From assembly GCF_012927205.1 (NCBI RefSeq), contig NZ_JABBGC010000001.1, positions 1,736,001-1,800,000 on the forward strand: 64,000 bases of DNA. The letters run 5' to 3'. Both the position numbers and the translations under genes were made by a program. Origin of the DNA: Chitinophaga fulva. Its GTDB lineage: Bacteria > Bacteroidota > Bacteroidia > Chitinophagales > Chitinophagaceae. How positions within the stretch are numbered: the stretch's first letter is position 1; each line of letters begins with the position of its first letter. The notes beneath the pieces were generated by a model. The model was not told the DNA's origin, did no database searches, and worked only from the letters and a program-made list of their open reading frames with translations. Positions 25,739-35,007 of this stretch are shown one piece after another.

Positions 25739-27634
25739 ATGATTAAACTAGTTTGGCTGGTACCATTTTTACCATTATTGGGTTTCCTGGTAAATGGTTT
25801 GGGGCGCAGATTTTTATCCAAGTCCCTGGTAGGGTTTATCGGAAGCGGCACCGTACTGGCTTCCTTTGTGGTGAGCTTATTAGCATTTTTTGAAGTAAAA
25901 GCCCCGGGATTTCAGGCACAGGTGGTACACCTGTTTAACTTCATTTCCGTTGGCAGCCTGCATATTCCTTTCGCATTCCAGGTAGATCAACTGAGTGCGT
26001 TATTTCTTCTGATCATCACCGGTGTGGGCACCCTCATCCACATTTACTCCACTTCCTACATGCATGATGAAAGCGATGAGAGCTTTGCGAGATATTTCGC
26101 TTACCTCAACCTTTTCGTGTTTTCCATGCTGATACTGGTGCTCGGCGCCAACTATGTGATGATGTTCATCGGATGGGAAGGTGTTGGTCTCTGTTCTTAT
26201 CTGTTAATCGGATTCTGGTTTAAAAACACCAGCTATAATAATGCTGCCAAGAAAGCATTTGTGATGAACCGTATCGGTGACCTCGGTTTCCTGCTCGGGA
26301 TCTTCTTCATGATCATGCAGTTTGGCACCGTTACTTTCCCCGACGTATTTGCGAAAGCAGCGCCGCTGGGCATGAACAACCCCACGCTGGCTGCTATCGC
26401 CATGCTGCTGTTTGTAGGCGCCATGGGTAAATCAGCACAGATACCGCTGTATACCTGGCTGCCCGATGCGATGGCCGGTCCAACCCCGGTATCCGCCCTC
26501 ATCCACGCTGCTACGATGGTGACTGCCGGTATCTATATGATTGCCCGCAGCAACGTGATCTACACACTGGCACCAGCTATCCAGACTGTAGTGGCGGTGA
26601 TTGGTATTGCTACTGCGCTGTTTGCCGCTTCTATTGCACTGAAACAAAACGATATTAAGAAAGTACTGGCTTACTCTACGGTGAGCCAGCTGGGATATAT
26701 GTTCCTTGCACTGGGCGTAGGGGCTTACTCTGCTGCCGTATTCCACGTGATGACGCATGCTTTCTTCAAAGCGCTGTTGTTCCTTGGTTCCGGCTCTGTT
26801 ATCCACGCCATGGGCGGTGAGCAGGATATCCGTAAAATGGGCGGCCTGAAAAAGTACATGCCTACCACTAACTGGACATTCCTCGTAGGTTGCCTGGCCA
26901 TTGCCGGTATCCCTGGTTTATCCGGCTTCTTCTCCAAAGATGAAATCCTGGCCAGCGCTTACGCTCACAACCCTGTGCTGTATGCACTGGGACTGATTGG
27001 CGCGCTGATGACCGCTTTCTATATGTTCCGCCTGTACTACATCACTTTCTCCGGAAAGTTCCGTGGTACACACGAACAGGAACACCACCTGCATGAAAGC
27101 CCTTCCCCGATCACTATTCCGCTGATCATCCTGGCGATACTGTCTGTGTTCGGCGGTTATGTGGGCCTGCCGGAAGTATTTGGTAAAAACCTGCTGGCAG
27201 AATACCTGTCACCGGTGTTTGCACCTTCTGCTCCTTTTGTGGCAGAACATCATCTGTCCCACGGCACCGAATGGATGCTGATGGGCCTGAGCAGCGTACT
27301 GGTTATTGTCTTTATCCTGATAGCCCGTCAGAAATTCGCGGCTTATGAAGATACCGGCAAAGAAAATACAGGTGTGGCGAAAGTGCTGGAAAACAAATGG
27401 TATATCGATGAGCTGTATGATGCTATCATCGTAAAACCATTACAGGAGCTTTCCCGTTTCTTCCGTGACACTGTTGAAAAAGCAGGTATCGATAAACTGG
27501 TAAATGGTGTTGGCCGCAGCGTTCAGTGGAGCAGCCAGCAAATCCGCCTGGTACAGAGCGGGCAGGTAGGTTTCTACATCTTTGCCATGGTAATCGGTAT
27601 GATCGTATTATTTGTGATCGGATTCTTATTATAA
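25739..27634 (+). CDS. nuoL: NADH-quinone oxidoreductase subunit L
   Basis: NuoL is the distal antiporter-like proton-pumping subunit. The 631 residues have about 16 helices and the long lateral helix at the C-terminus. The family motifs GWEGVGLCSYLLIGFW (with the key glutamate), KSAQIPLYTWLPDAMAGPTPVSALIHAATMV (with the pumping lysine) and the DIKKVLAYSTVSQLGYM helix are clear. Confidence 0.97.
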   Translation: MIKLVWLVPFLPLLGFLVNGLGRRFLSKSLVGFIGSGTVLASFVVSLLAFFEVKAPGFQAQVVHLFNFISVGSLHIPFAFQVDQLSALFLLIITGVGTLIHIYSTSYMHDESDESFARYFAYLNLFVFSMLILVLGANYVMMFIGWEGVGLCSYLLIGFWFKNTSYNNAAKKAFVMNRIGDLGFLLGIFFMIMQFGTVTFPDVFAKAAPLGMNNPTLAAIAMLLFVGAMGKSAQIPLYTWLPDAMAGPTPVSALIHAATMVTAGIYMIARSNVIYTLAPAIQTVVAVIGIATALFAASIALKQNDIKKVLAYSTVSQLGYMFLALGVGAYSAAVFHVMTHAFFKALLFLGSGSVIHAMGGEQDIRKMGGLKKYMPTTNWTFLVGCLAIAGIPGLSGFFSKDEILASAYAHNPVLYALGLIGALMTAFYMFRLYYITFSGKFRGTHEQEHHLHESPSPITIPLIILAILSVFGGYVGLPEVFGKNLLAEYLSPVFAPSAPFVAEHHLSHGTEWMLMGLSSVLVIVFILIARQKFAAYEDTGKENTGVAKVLENKWYIDELYDAIIVKPLQELSRFFRDTVEKAGIDKLVNGVGRSVQWSSQQIRLVQSGQVGFYIFAMVIGMIVLFVIGFLL

Positions 27635-27667
27635 ACCAATAGCGGAAGTTACAAGCGCAGATAAATT

Positions 27668-29083
27668 ATGTTGACAGTTTTATTAATACTGATTCCTTTC
27701 ATAGCGGGCCTGATCGCATTCGGCCTGAAGGGGTCCGGGCCAAAGGTGCTGGGCATGATTGCGTCCCTGGCGTCGGTAGCCACAGCCATCGGAACCGTGT
27801 GCACGCTGCATGCCGATCCGAAAAAGCTTTCTTTTGTTACCAATTGGATACCTCAGCTGGGAAGCCAGTTCAGGGTAGGCCTGGATGGTATGGGCACCAT
27901 GCTGTGCTTGTTGACAGCCATTGCCTTCCTCCTGGTTTTTATCACCATCTATAACCGCGACATCGAAAGGCCTAACAGCTTTTACGGACTGATGTTGCTT
28001 TCTCAGGCCGGCCTGGTGGGTGTTTTCACCGCCTTCGACGCCCTGCAGTTTTATGTATTCTGGGAACTGGCGCTGATACCGGTATATTTTCTCTGCTCTA
28101 TGTGGGGCGGCGAAAAACGTATACCCGTTACGTTTAAGTTCTTCGTTTATACGTTCCTCGGTTCCCTGTTAATGCTGGTAGGTATCATCTACCTGTATTT
28201 CCAGACCCCGGACCATTCCTTTAGCTGGACATCCTTCACCAGCCTGCAGCTGAGCATGGGTGACCAGAAATGGCTGTTCTGGCTGTTCTTTGTGGCATTC
28301 GCCATCAAGATGCCGGTGTTCCCGTTCCATACCTGGCAGCCGGACACTTACGAGCAATCACCTACTCCGGTGACCATGATCCTCTCTGGTGTAATGGTGA
28401 AAATGGGCTTGTTTGGCGTACTGCGCTGGCTCGTACCGGTATTGCCGGAAGGTGCCGCCATGTGGACAGACGTAGCCATCGTACTGTCTATCATCGGTAT
28501 TATCTACGCTTCCTGCATCGCCATGGTACAGAGCGACCTGAAACGGTTGATCGCTTACTCTTCCATTGCGCACATCGGTTTGATGAGCGCCGCTATTTTT
28601 GCGCATAACGAACAAGGCACACAAGGGGTATTACTCCAGATGTTCAACCACGGTATCAACATTATCGGGTTGTGGATTATCGTGGAAGTGATACAGAACC
28701 GCCTCGGTGTGAAGAATATGGACCAGATGGGTGGTATCGCCCGCAAGGCACCCCGGATGGCTATCTTCCTCGTTATCATCAGCCTGGCGAACATTGGGTT
28801 ACCGCTTACCAACGGGTTTATCGGTGAGTTCCTGATGTTCAGCGGCCTGTTCCAGTACAATCACTGGTTCATGGCATTTGCCGGATTAGGTATCATCCTC
28901 GCTGCAGTTTATACGTTGAATATGATTCAGAAAGTGATATTCGGTGAAGGCAATACCCTGACAGACACCACTACCGACCTGCAACCCGGCGAAACGGTGG
29001 CATTAAGCCTGGTAGTGATCATGATCTTCGTATTGGGTGTTTATCCGCAACCGATGCTGGATCTGGTTAGCAAGGTATTTTAA
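27668..29083 (+). CDS. nuoM: NADH-quinone oxidoreductase subunit M
   Basis: NuoM is an antiporter-like membrane subunit of 471 residues. The conserved glutamate is in FYVFWELALIPVYFL, the lysine helix is FAIKMPVFPFHTWQPDTYEQSPTPV, and the LKRLIAYSSIAHIGLM helix is present. It lies between nuoL and nuoN with short spacing. Confidence 0.97.
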   Translation: MLTVLLILIPFIAGLIAFGLKGSGPKVLGMIASLASVATAIGTVCTLHADPKKLSFVTNWIPQLGSQFRVGLDGMGTMLCLLTAIAFLLVFITIYNRDIERPNSFYGLMLLSQAGLVGVFTAFDALQFYVFWELALIPVYFLCSMWGGEKRIPVTFKFFVYTFLGSLLMLVGIIYLYFQTPDHSFSWTSFTSLQLSMGDQKWLFWLFFVAFAIKMPVFPFHTWQPDTYEQSPTPVTMILSGVMVKMGLFGVLRWLVPVLPEGAAMWTDVAIVLSIIGIIYASCIAMVQSDLKRLIAYSSIAHIGLMSAAIFAHNEQGTQGVLLQMFNHGINIIGLWIIVEVIQNRLGVKNMDQMGGIARKAPRMAIFLVIISLANIGLPLTNGFIGEFLMFSGLFQYNHWFMAFAGLGIILAAVYTLNMIQKVIFGEGNTLTDTTTDLQPGETVALSLVVIMIFVLGVYPQPMLDLVSKVF

Positions 29084-29092
29084 GATTTGGGT

Positions 29093-29132
29093 ATTTTGAT
29101 ATTTACTCATTTAAATAACTAAATATCAAAAT
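29093..29132. repeat. AT-rich palindrome in the nuoM-nuoN gap
   Basis: A 13-bp perfect stem, ATTTTGATATTTA (29093-29105) with TAAATATCAAAAT (29120-29132), encloses a 14-nt AT-rich loop. Very similar blocks recur around 62313-62454, so this is a dispersed intergenic element. Confidence 0.65.
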
Positions 29133-29175
29133 ATTAAAATCAGAAAATTTTAAATGGGTTTTGTAACGAAACAAT

Positions 29176-30549
29176 ATGAATGCACTAATTTCTACTGCTT
29201 TATCGGGCGTTGTTCTGATGTTTGTCGGTTTATTTGTACGCAATAAGCAGCATATTAAATTTTACGCCATCGCGGCCATCATCATATCATTTATAGCCAA
29301 CCTGGCATTGTATCCTACAGTGCAGCTGGGCAGCTATATCCAATTTGGTATGATTGAAGTATCAAAGTTCAGTGTGTTGTTTAATGCAGTGGCTTTAGGT
29401 GCAACCCTAATATATTTCCTGTTATCGGGGAAGGAGTTTGAAAAAGTAGGTGAACATGTGGGAGACTACTTCGCCCTGATCTTCTTCATACTGGCAGGTA
29501 TTACGCTGGCCTCTTCCTTCAGCAACCTGCTGATGTTGTTCCTGGCCATCGAGATCATGTCTATTCCACAGTATGTACTGGCGGGGGCCGACCGTAAAAG
29601 CCTGAAAAGCAATGAGGCGTCCCTGAAATACTTCCTGATGGGCGCTTTCTCTACCGGTATCCTCCTGATGGGCATCACCCTGATCTATGGAGCCGCCGGG
29701 ACCTTTAATATCGCTGAGCTTGGGCTGGGTGCAGACCCGGTACATCCGCTGGCTTTGTGCGGTATTATCCTGATGGCATTTGCGCTCGCTTTCAAAGTAT
29801 CCGCAGTACCGTTCCACTTCTGGACACCTGACGTATATGATGGCTCTCCTACCGTATTTACCTCTTTCATGGCTACTGTGGTGAAAGCCGGTGGTTTTGT
29901 GGCTTTCCTGCGGATGTTCCATGTGGCCTTCGCCGGTGGCGCCGTAAGCCATCACTGGACGTTGATCCTGTCTATCATCACTGCCGCTACCCTGATCCTG
30001 GGTAACTTCAGCGCAGTGTTCCAGCAGAGCGTAAAAAGGATGCTGGCTTACTCCAGTATTGCGCAGGCAGGTTTCATGTTGTTTGCCGTTATCGCTGTCA
30101 ACCAGTTCGCCACACAAGGCATTATCCTGTATGCAGCGGCCTATAGCCTCGCTACTATCGGTGTATTTGCCGTGCTGATGAAACTGAAGGACTATACTTT
30201 CGAAGGATTTAATGGCCTTGCCCGTAAGCAGCCGCTGCTGGCGCTGGCAACGACCATCTTCCTGTTCTCGCTGGCCGGTATCCCGGTAACAGCGGGTTTC
30301 TTCGCTAAATACTTTGTACTGTCTGCCGCTATTCAGCATGGTCACCTCCTGTGGCTGGTGATTGTGGGCGTACTGTGTGCCGCGATCAGCGTATACTACT
30401 ATTTCCGCGTCATCATGGCGATGTACTTCAAACAGGGTGATCCGGAAGTAGAACCGATTTCCGGTGGCTTCAGGGCGGCGCTGGTGCTGACCATCATCCT
30501 GGTATTGGTACTGGGCCTGTGCCCCAGCCTGCTGATTGGCTGGCTGTAA
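29176..30549 (+). CDS. nuoN: NADH-quinone oxidoreductase subunit N
   Basis: NuoN is the third antiporter-like subunit, 457 residues with about 14 helices. The signature FKVSAVPFHFWTPDVYDGSPT and the VKRMLAYSSIAQAGFML helix are present, as is the glutamate in LFLAIEIMSIPQYVLAG. It is the last gene of the nuoA-N operon and is followed by a strong inverted repeat. Confidence 0.96.
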   Translation: MNALISTALSGVVLMFVGLFVRNKQHIKFYAIAAIIISFIANLALYPTVQLGSYIQFGMIEVSKFSVLFNAVALGATLIYFLLSGKEFEKVGEHVGDYFALIFFILAGITLASSFSNLLMLFLAIEIMSIPQYVLAGADRKSLKSNEASLKYFLMGAFSTGILLMGITLIYGAAGTFNIAELGLGADPVHPLALCGIILMAFALAFKVSAVPFHFWTPDVYDGSPTVFTSFMATVVKAGGFVAFLRMFHVAFAGGAVSHHWTLILSIITAATLILGNFSAVFQQSVKRMLAYSSIAQAGFMLFAVIAVNQFATQGIILYAAAYSLATIGVFAVLMKLKDYTFEGFNGLARKQPLLALATTIFLFSLAGIPVTAGFFAKYFVLSAAIQHGHLLWLVIVGVLCAAISVYYYFRVIMAMYFKQGDPEVEPISGGFRAALVLTIILVLVLGLCPSLLIGWL

Positions 30550-30577
30550 GATCGCTACAAGACAAATTTTTTCCATA

Positions 30578-30610
30578 GACAAAGGAAACGGCCAGGCCGT
30601 TTCCTTTGTC
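30578..30610. terminator. Perfect 16-bp inverted repeat ending the nuo operon
   Basis: GACAAAGGAAACGGCC (30578-30593) and its exact reverse complement (30595-30610) form a very stable hairpin 28 bases after nuoN. The T-run is short and interrupted. It is likely the transcript end or a 3' stabiliser. Confidence 0.7.
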
Positions 30611-30701
30611 ATTTATAGCCCCCATGACCGCTCAAACGACATAGTCCACGTTCCCTCACTTTTTATTTTGTGCCTGTCTGAACTTCCATTAACTTTATTA
30701 T

Positions 30702-31979
30702 ATGCGGTTTTTAGATATATTTTCCCTTGCTTATCGTTCCGTGAGTGGCAACAGACTACGCACGGGTCTTACAGTTTCCATTATTGCTGTAGGTATCACC
30801 GTACTGGTGGGCATTTTAACGGCCATCGACAGTATGAAAAACAGTATTTACTCCAGCTTCGCCAGCATGGGGGCCAACAGTTTTTCCCTCCGGAACCGCG
30901 ACATGCAGGTGCATATCGGGAATGACGGGGATAAAGCTTCCAAGGGCAATAAAAACCAGAAAAAGGTCAGGAAATCCATCAGTAATAAGCCCATCTCTTA
31001 CCAGGAGGCGCTGGCATTTAAAGAGAGATATCATTTCCCTGCCACCGTGAGCCTGAACTTCAGGGCGAGCGGCATTGCCACTGTCTATAAAGATGATAAG
31101 AAAACGAACCCCAATGTGACCGTTATCGGCGGTGACGAAAGTTATCTCGATATCTCCAACTATACCATTCGTGACGGCCGCAATTTTAACGCACTGGACG
31201 TGTCGTCCGGGCGCAATGTGGCCATTTTGGGTAAAGATGTGGCGGAGAAACTGTTCGGCCGTAAGCTGAAGAACGTGGTGAATAATACCATTCGCGTGGG
31301 CGATGTGCGTTACCGCGTGATTGGCGTGCTGGAAAGTAAAGGCAGCAGCAACCTGATGAGTGCAGATAACGTGGTGATTACTACGGTCAACAATACACGA
31401 AGAATTTTCAACCGGCCCAATGCGTCTTATCAGATAGGCGTGGCCGTGAAAGATATCAAACAGATGGAGGCTGCTCAGGGAGAGGCCATTGGCACCTTCC
31501 GCGTAGTACGCCAGCTGGCCCTGAACGATGAAGATAACTTCACACTGAGTAAGAGCGATAGTATTGCAGAGATGCTGTTCCAGAGTTTAGGGACAGTGAA
31601 CTTATTTGCGGTGGCCATTGCAGCGATTACGCTTTTCGGCTCCGCTATCGGGCTGATGAACATCATGTTAGTGTCTGTGGCCGAAAGAACACGTGAAATA
31701 GGTGTTACGAAAGCTTTGGGCGCTACCAGTAAGACCATCCGCAAACAATTCCTCTACGAAGCCATCATCATCAGCACCATGGGAGGCCTCTTCGGCGCCC
31801 TGGCGGGCATGTTGCTGGGCAATATCGTGTCCATATTACTGAAATCTTCTTTTGTCATACCCTGGGCGTGGATTTTAGTCGGCATAGCCCTCTGTGCTGC
31901 CGTAGGCCTGGTTTCCGGCATTTATCCCGCTTATAAGGCCTCTAAACTCGACCCAATTATCGCTTTGCGTTACGAGTAG
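30702..31979 (+). CDS. MacB/FtsX-type ABC transporter permease
   Basis: This 425-residue permease has a first membrane helix near residues 22-42, a large periplasmic domain (about 45-300, MacB_PCD type, with IGGDESYLDISNYTIRDGRNFNALD) and three C-terminal helices of the FtsX domain (about 305-410). The FtsX loop SVAERTREIGVTKALGATSKTIRKQFLYEAI is diagnostic. These permeases work with an ABC ATPase in lipoprotein release or export of small molecules, but no ATPase gene is adjacent. The substrate cannot be told. It stands alone between the nuo operon and the GntP cassette. Confidence 0.9.
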   Translation: MRFLDIFSLAYRSVSGNRLRTGLTVSIIAVGITVLVGILTAIDSMKNSIYSSFASMGANSFSLRNRDMQVHIGNDGDKASKGNKNQKKVRKSISNKPISYQEALAFKERYHFPATVSLNFRASGIATVYKDDKKTNPNVTVIGGDESYLDISNYTIRDGRNFNALDVSSGRNVAILGKDVAEKLFGRKLKNVVNNTIRVGDVRYRVIGVLESKGSSNLMSADNVVITTVNNTRRIFNRPNASYQIGVAVKDIKQMEAAQGEAIGTFRVVRQLALNDEDNFTLSKSDSIAEMLFQSLGTVNLFAVAIAAITLFGSAIGLMNIMLVSVAERTREIGVTKALGATSKTIRKQFLYEAIIISTMGGLFGALAGMLLGNIVSILLKSSFVIPWAWILVGIALCAAVGLVSGIYPAYKASKLDPIIALRYE

Positions 31980-32005
31980 AATTCCCGGAATCAATTTGTT
32001 ATCTT

Positions 32006-32026
32006 GTTCTTTCCAAAAGAAAGAAC
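32006..32026 (+). promoter_or_regulatory. Hairpin immediately before the GntP-family permease start
   Basis: GTTCTTTC (32006-32013) pairs perfectly with GAAAGAAC (32019-32026) around a 5-nt loop. The stem ends 2 bases before the ATG at 32029 and covers the only purine-rich stretch that could bind the ribosome, so it may lower translation unless it is opened. Confidence 0.45.
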
Positions 32027-32028
32027 GT

Positions 32029-33342
32029 ATGCCATTATTGATCGTTATTGCTGCTATTCTCCTGCTGGTGGTACTGGTTACCTGGTGTAAGATAAATACC
32101 TTCCTGTCTTTCCTGATAGTTTCCCTGCTCATGGGATTGGCCCTGCGTATGGAGATAGGGCAAATTACCCAATCCATCCAAACCGGTATCGGCAAAACAT
32201 TAGGCTCACTGATTGTGGTGATTGTTTGCGGTAGTATGCTGGGCAAACTGGTGGCCGAAAGTGGCGCTGCACAGCGGATCGCCGGTGGACTGATGCGTTT
32301 GCTCGGGCCACGTTATATCCAATGGTCGCTGATGCTGACGGGCTTTATTGTTGGTATACCGCTGTTTTATAACATCGGGTTTGTATTGATGGTACCGCTG
32401 ATATTTACAGTCGCTGCGCAGACACGTCTGCCGGCGGTGTATCTGGGTATTCCAATGCTCGCCTCCCTGTCTGTTACCCATGGCTATCTGCCACCGCATC
32501 CTTCTCCTACCGCATTAGTGCAGCAGTTTCATGCCAGTATGGGGCTTACCCTGCTGTATGGCATTTTGCTCGCGATACCGGCTATTATCCTGGCGGGACC
32601 GGTATTTTCGCGGTACCTGAAAAAATATACTACTGAACCCGGAAAAATGTTTGTGGCGCCGCCAATGCCGGAAGCGGAGCTGCCGGGTATGATGTCCAGT
32701 TTGTTTGCCGCGATGCTGCCGGTGCTGCTGCTGGCGATAACAGCAATGTTGAAATTATGGTTGCCTGCTGGTCAACTGCCATATAAGATGGTCACCTGGC
32801 TGGGTGATCCTTTGATCGTGATGTTGCTGGCGGTGTTGAACGGCATATACCTGCTGGGTGTTCGCCGCGGTGTGCCTTCCAAAAAATTACTGGGCCTGAT
32901 GGACGATGCCGTGAAAGATATAGCGGTGATCATCCTGATCATCGGCGGTTCGGGAGCGCTCACACAACTGCTGCATGACAGCAAGGTGAGTGAATATATC
33001 GCAGCCACGCTGCAGGGCATGCACATGCATCCGTTAATACTGGCATGGGGCATTGCGGCTATCATACGCGTGTGTATTGGATCCGCTACAGTAGCGGGGC
33101 TTACCACAGCGGGCATCGTGGCGCCACTGATCGCTGCCTCCGGCGTAAATCCCAACCTGATGGTGCTGGCTACCGGCGCCGGCAGCCTGATGTTTTCGCA
33201 TGTCAATGATGCCGGCTTCTGGATGTTCAAGGAATACTTTAACTTGTCTGTGAAAGATACGATCAAAACATGGTCAGTGATGGAAACCATCGTTTCGGTA
33301 ACAGGACTTATCGGTAGTTTGCTGCTGAGCATGATTGTCTAA
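32029..33342 (+). CDS. GntP-family permease (gluconate/D-serine type)
   Basis: This inner-membrane transporter has 12 or more hydrophobic segments over 437 residues. Family features include GKTLGSLIVVIVCGSMLGKLVAESGAA near residue 60, GIPLFYNIGFVLMVPL, THGYLPPHPSPTAL and, near the end, GSATVAGLTTAGIVAPL and SHVNDAGFWMFKEYF. GntP proteins take up gluconate or other hydroxyacids, and the same family includes the D-serine permease DsdX. The next two genes (RidA-like, fold-III PLP enzyme) favour D-serine or a related D-amino acid (inference). I used the ATG at 32029; an upstream TTG would add 11 residues with no membrane or family character. Confidence 0.92.
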   Translation: MPLLIVIAAILLLVVLVTWCKINTFLSFLIVSLLMGLALRMEIGQITQSIQTGIGKTLGSLIVVIVCGSMLGKLVAESGAAQRIAGGLMRLLGPRYIQWSLMLTGFIVGIPLFYNIGFVLMVPLIFTVAAQTRLPAVYLGIPMLASLSVTHGYLPPHPSPTALVQQFHASMGLTLLYGILLAIPAIILAGPVFSRYLKKYTTEPGKMFVAPPMPEAELPGMMSSLFAAMLPVLLLAITAMLKLWLPAGQLPYKMVTWLGDPLIVMLLAVLNGIYLLGVRRGVPSKKLLGLMDDAVKDIAVIILIIGGSGALTQLLHDSKVSEYIAATLQGMHMHPLILAWGIAAIIRVCIGSATVAGLTTAGIVAPLIAASGVNPNLMVLATGAGSLMFSHVNDAGFWMFKEYFNLSVKDTIKTWSVMETIVSVTGLIGSLLLSMIV

Positions 33343-33361
33343 CGTAAACCAATAAACGAAA

Positions 33362-33823
33362 ATGACACCGACTGAAAATTTTAAGGCATTGCGTCTTACG
33401 CTTCCGCCGGCGCCTGCGCCGCTGGGTGTTTACAAGCCGCTGCTGATAGATGGAAAACATGTGTATGTTTCGGGTCATGGTACCGTACAGGACAACGGTA
33501 GCCTGATCATTGGCCGTATAGGGAAGGACCTTACGCAGGAAGAAGGTAAACTGGCGGCAAGACAGGTAGGACTGGCTATCCTCTCCACGCTGGTAACTAA
33601 CCTGGGTAGCCTCGATAAAATCAAAAGAGTCATCAAAGTATTGGGAATGGTAAACTGTGTACCGGAATTTGAGCATCATCCTTATATCATCAACGGCTGC
33701 AGTGAACTGTTTGCCGCGGTATGGGGACAGGAGAACGGCGTAGGGGTACGCAGTGCTGTTGGTTTCGGTTCGCTGCCGGATAATATTCCCGTAGAAATAG
33801 AAGCACTATTTGAATTGCATTAA
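33362..33823 (+). CDS. RidA/YjgF-family enamine/imine deaminase
   Basis: This 153-residue protein belongs to the longer subgroup of the RidA family. The strands LLIDGKHVYVSGHGTVQDNG and the closing VGVRSAVGFGSLPDNIPVEIEALFEL are typical, with the conserved arginine in VRSAVG. RidA hydrolyses 2-aminoacrylate and similar enamine/imine products of PLP-dependent dehydratases to the 2-oxo acid and ammonia. It is 19 bases after the permease gene and 11 bases before a PLP-enzyme gene, so it probably clears that enzyme's reactive product. Confidence 0.92.
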   Translation: MTPTENFKALRLTLPPAPAPLGVYKPLLIDGKHVYVSGHGTVQDNGSLIIGRIGKDLTQEEGKLAARQVGLAILSTLVTNLGSLDKIKRVIKVLGMVNCVPEFEHHPYIINGCSELFAAVWGQENGVGVRSAVGFGSLPDNIPVEIEALFELH

Positions 33824-33834
33824 TGATATAACCA

Positions 33835-34935
33835 ATGGAATGGTATCAACTTCAAAACCCTGAACAGGTGGACTCACCGGCGCTGCTGGTGTATAAAGAC
33901 AGGATCAAACAAAACATCGATCTGTTAAAAAATATGATTGATGATATACAACGGTTACGCCCACACGTAAAGACCAGTAAGATTGCGGAGGTGGTACAAC
34001 TGGTACAGGCTATCGGAATACAGAAGTATAAATGTGCTACTATCGCTGAAGCAGAAATGCTGGGCATGGTAAAAGCCAAAGACGTATTGTTGGCTTATCA
34101 GCCGGTAGGCCCCAAGATAGCGCGTTTGTTGCAACTGGTACAGCAGTATCCGGATACCGATTTTGCCTGCCTGGTAGATAATAAAGCTGCCGGAGAAGCT
34201 ATCAGCCGATTGTTTGAAGCAGCTGGCCGTCAGCTGCGGGTGTACATTGATCTCAACGTAGGCATGAACCGTACCGGTATTAAACCGGAGGCGGCACTGG
34301 AACTATACCAGTACCTGTATACGTTGCCGGGCATACGACCGGTAGGTATACACGTGTATGATGGTCATCTGCATGACACGGACATGGCTATACGTAAAAA
34401 ACGTTGTGACGAAGCGTACGGACCGGTGCCTGTATTACAACATGCTATTGTGGCCAGTGGATTGCCTGAACCGGTGATCGTGGCCGGCGGTTCTCCCACC
34501 TTTCCTATACATGCTGCCAGACCGGTGATTGAATGCAGTCCGGGTACTTTTGTTTTCTGGGATTGGGGCTATGGAAAAAATCTTCCGGAACAACCATTCC
34601 AGTGGGCTGCATTGGTATTATCGAGAGTTGTTTCTGTTATTGATGATCAGCTGTTATGCCTTGATCTCGGACATAAATCTGTAGCGGCGGAAAATCCGCA
34701 GCCACGGGTGCATTTCCTGAATGTGCCAGACGCACAACCCGTATCTCAGAGTGAAGAACACCTGGTGCTCAGAGTGGCAGATACTGCTGCTTATCCGGTG
34801 GGTACAACATTTTATGGTGTGCCACTGCATATTTGTCCTACCGTGGCGTTGTATGAACGCGCCTACGTGGTGGAAGATAACGTGTGTACAGGCACCTGGA
34901 AGGTGATCGCGAGAGACAGGACCATCACTCACTAA
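33835..34935 (+). CDS. D-threonine aldolase/D-serine dehydratase-like PLP enzyme
   Basis: This 366-residue protein has the fold-type III (alanine racemase-like) barrel. The PLP lysine is Lys46 in RPHVKTSK. The barrel continues through YIDLNVGMNRTGI and HVYDGHLHD, with VVAGGSPTFPIH forming the phosphate-binding loop. A C-terminal metal-site pair is His332-x-Cys334 in PLHICPT; in eukaryotic D-serine dehydratases zinc is bound by His-x-Cys, whereas D-threonine aldolases are described with His-x-Asp, so dehydratase activity is somewhat favoured. Its neighbours, a GntP/DsdX-type permease and RidA, fit D-serine to pyruvate. An aldolase or hydroxyaspartate dehydratase remains possible. Confidence 0.88.
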   Translation: MEWYQLQNPEQVDSPALLVYKDRIKQNIDLLKNMIDDIQRLRPHVKTSKIAEVVQLVQAIGIQKYKCATIAEAEMLGMVKAKDVLLAYQPVGPKIARLLQLVQQYPDTDFACLVDNKAAGEAISRLFEAAGRQLRVYIDLNVGMNRTGIKPEAALELYQYLYTLPGIRPVGIHVYDGHLHDTDMAIRKKRCDEAYGPVPVLQHAIVASGLPEPVIVAGGSPTFPIHAARPVIECSPGTFVFWDWGYGKNLPEQPFQWAALVLSRVVSVIDDQLLCLDLGHKSVAAENPQPRVHFLNVPDAQPVSQSEEHLVLRVADTAAYPVGTTFYGVPLHICPTVALYERAYVVEDNVCTGTWKVIARDRTITH

Positions 34936-34954
34936 ATGTATTTTTTGGGGATAA

Positions 34955-34997
34955 TAAAAAAGGCCGTCAATAATAAAATTGACGGCCTTTTTACTGT
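34955..34997. terminator. Bidirectional terminator between the D-amino-acid cassette and the GH20 gene
   Basis: A 14-15 bp stem, AAAAAGGCCGTCAAT with ATTGACGGCCTTTTT, lies between two converging genes and has an A-run before and a T-run after. Confidence 0.88.
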
Positions 34998-35007
34998 TGT
35001 TATAAAA

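Noticed and set aside
29422..30612. 396-codon open frame antisense to nuoN
   Set aside because: Same explanation as for nuoH; its end also lies in the terminator inverted repeat.
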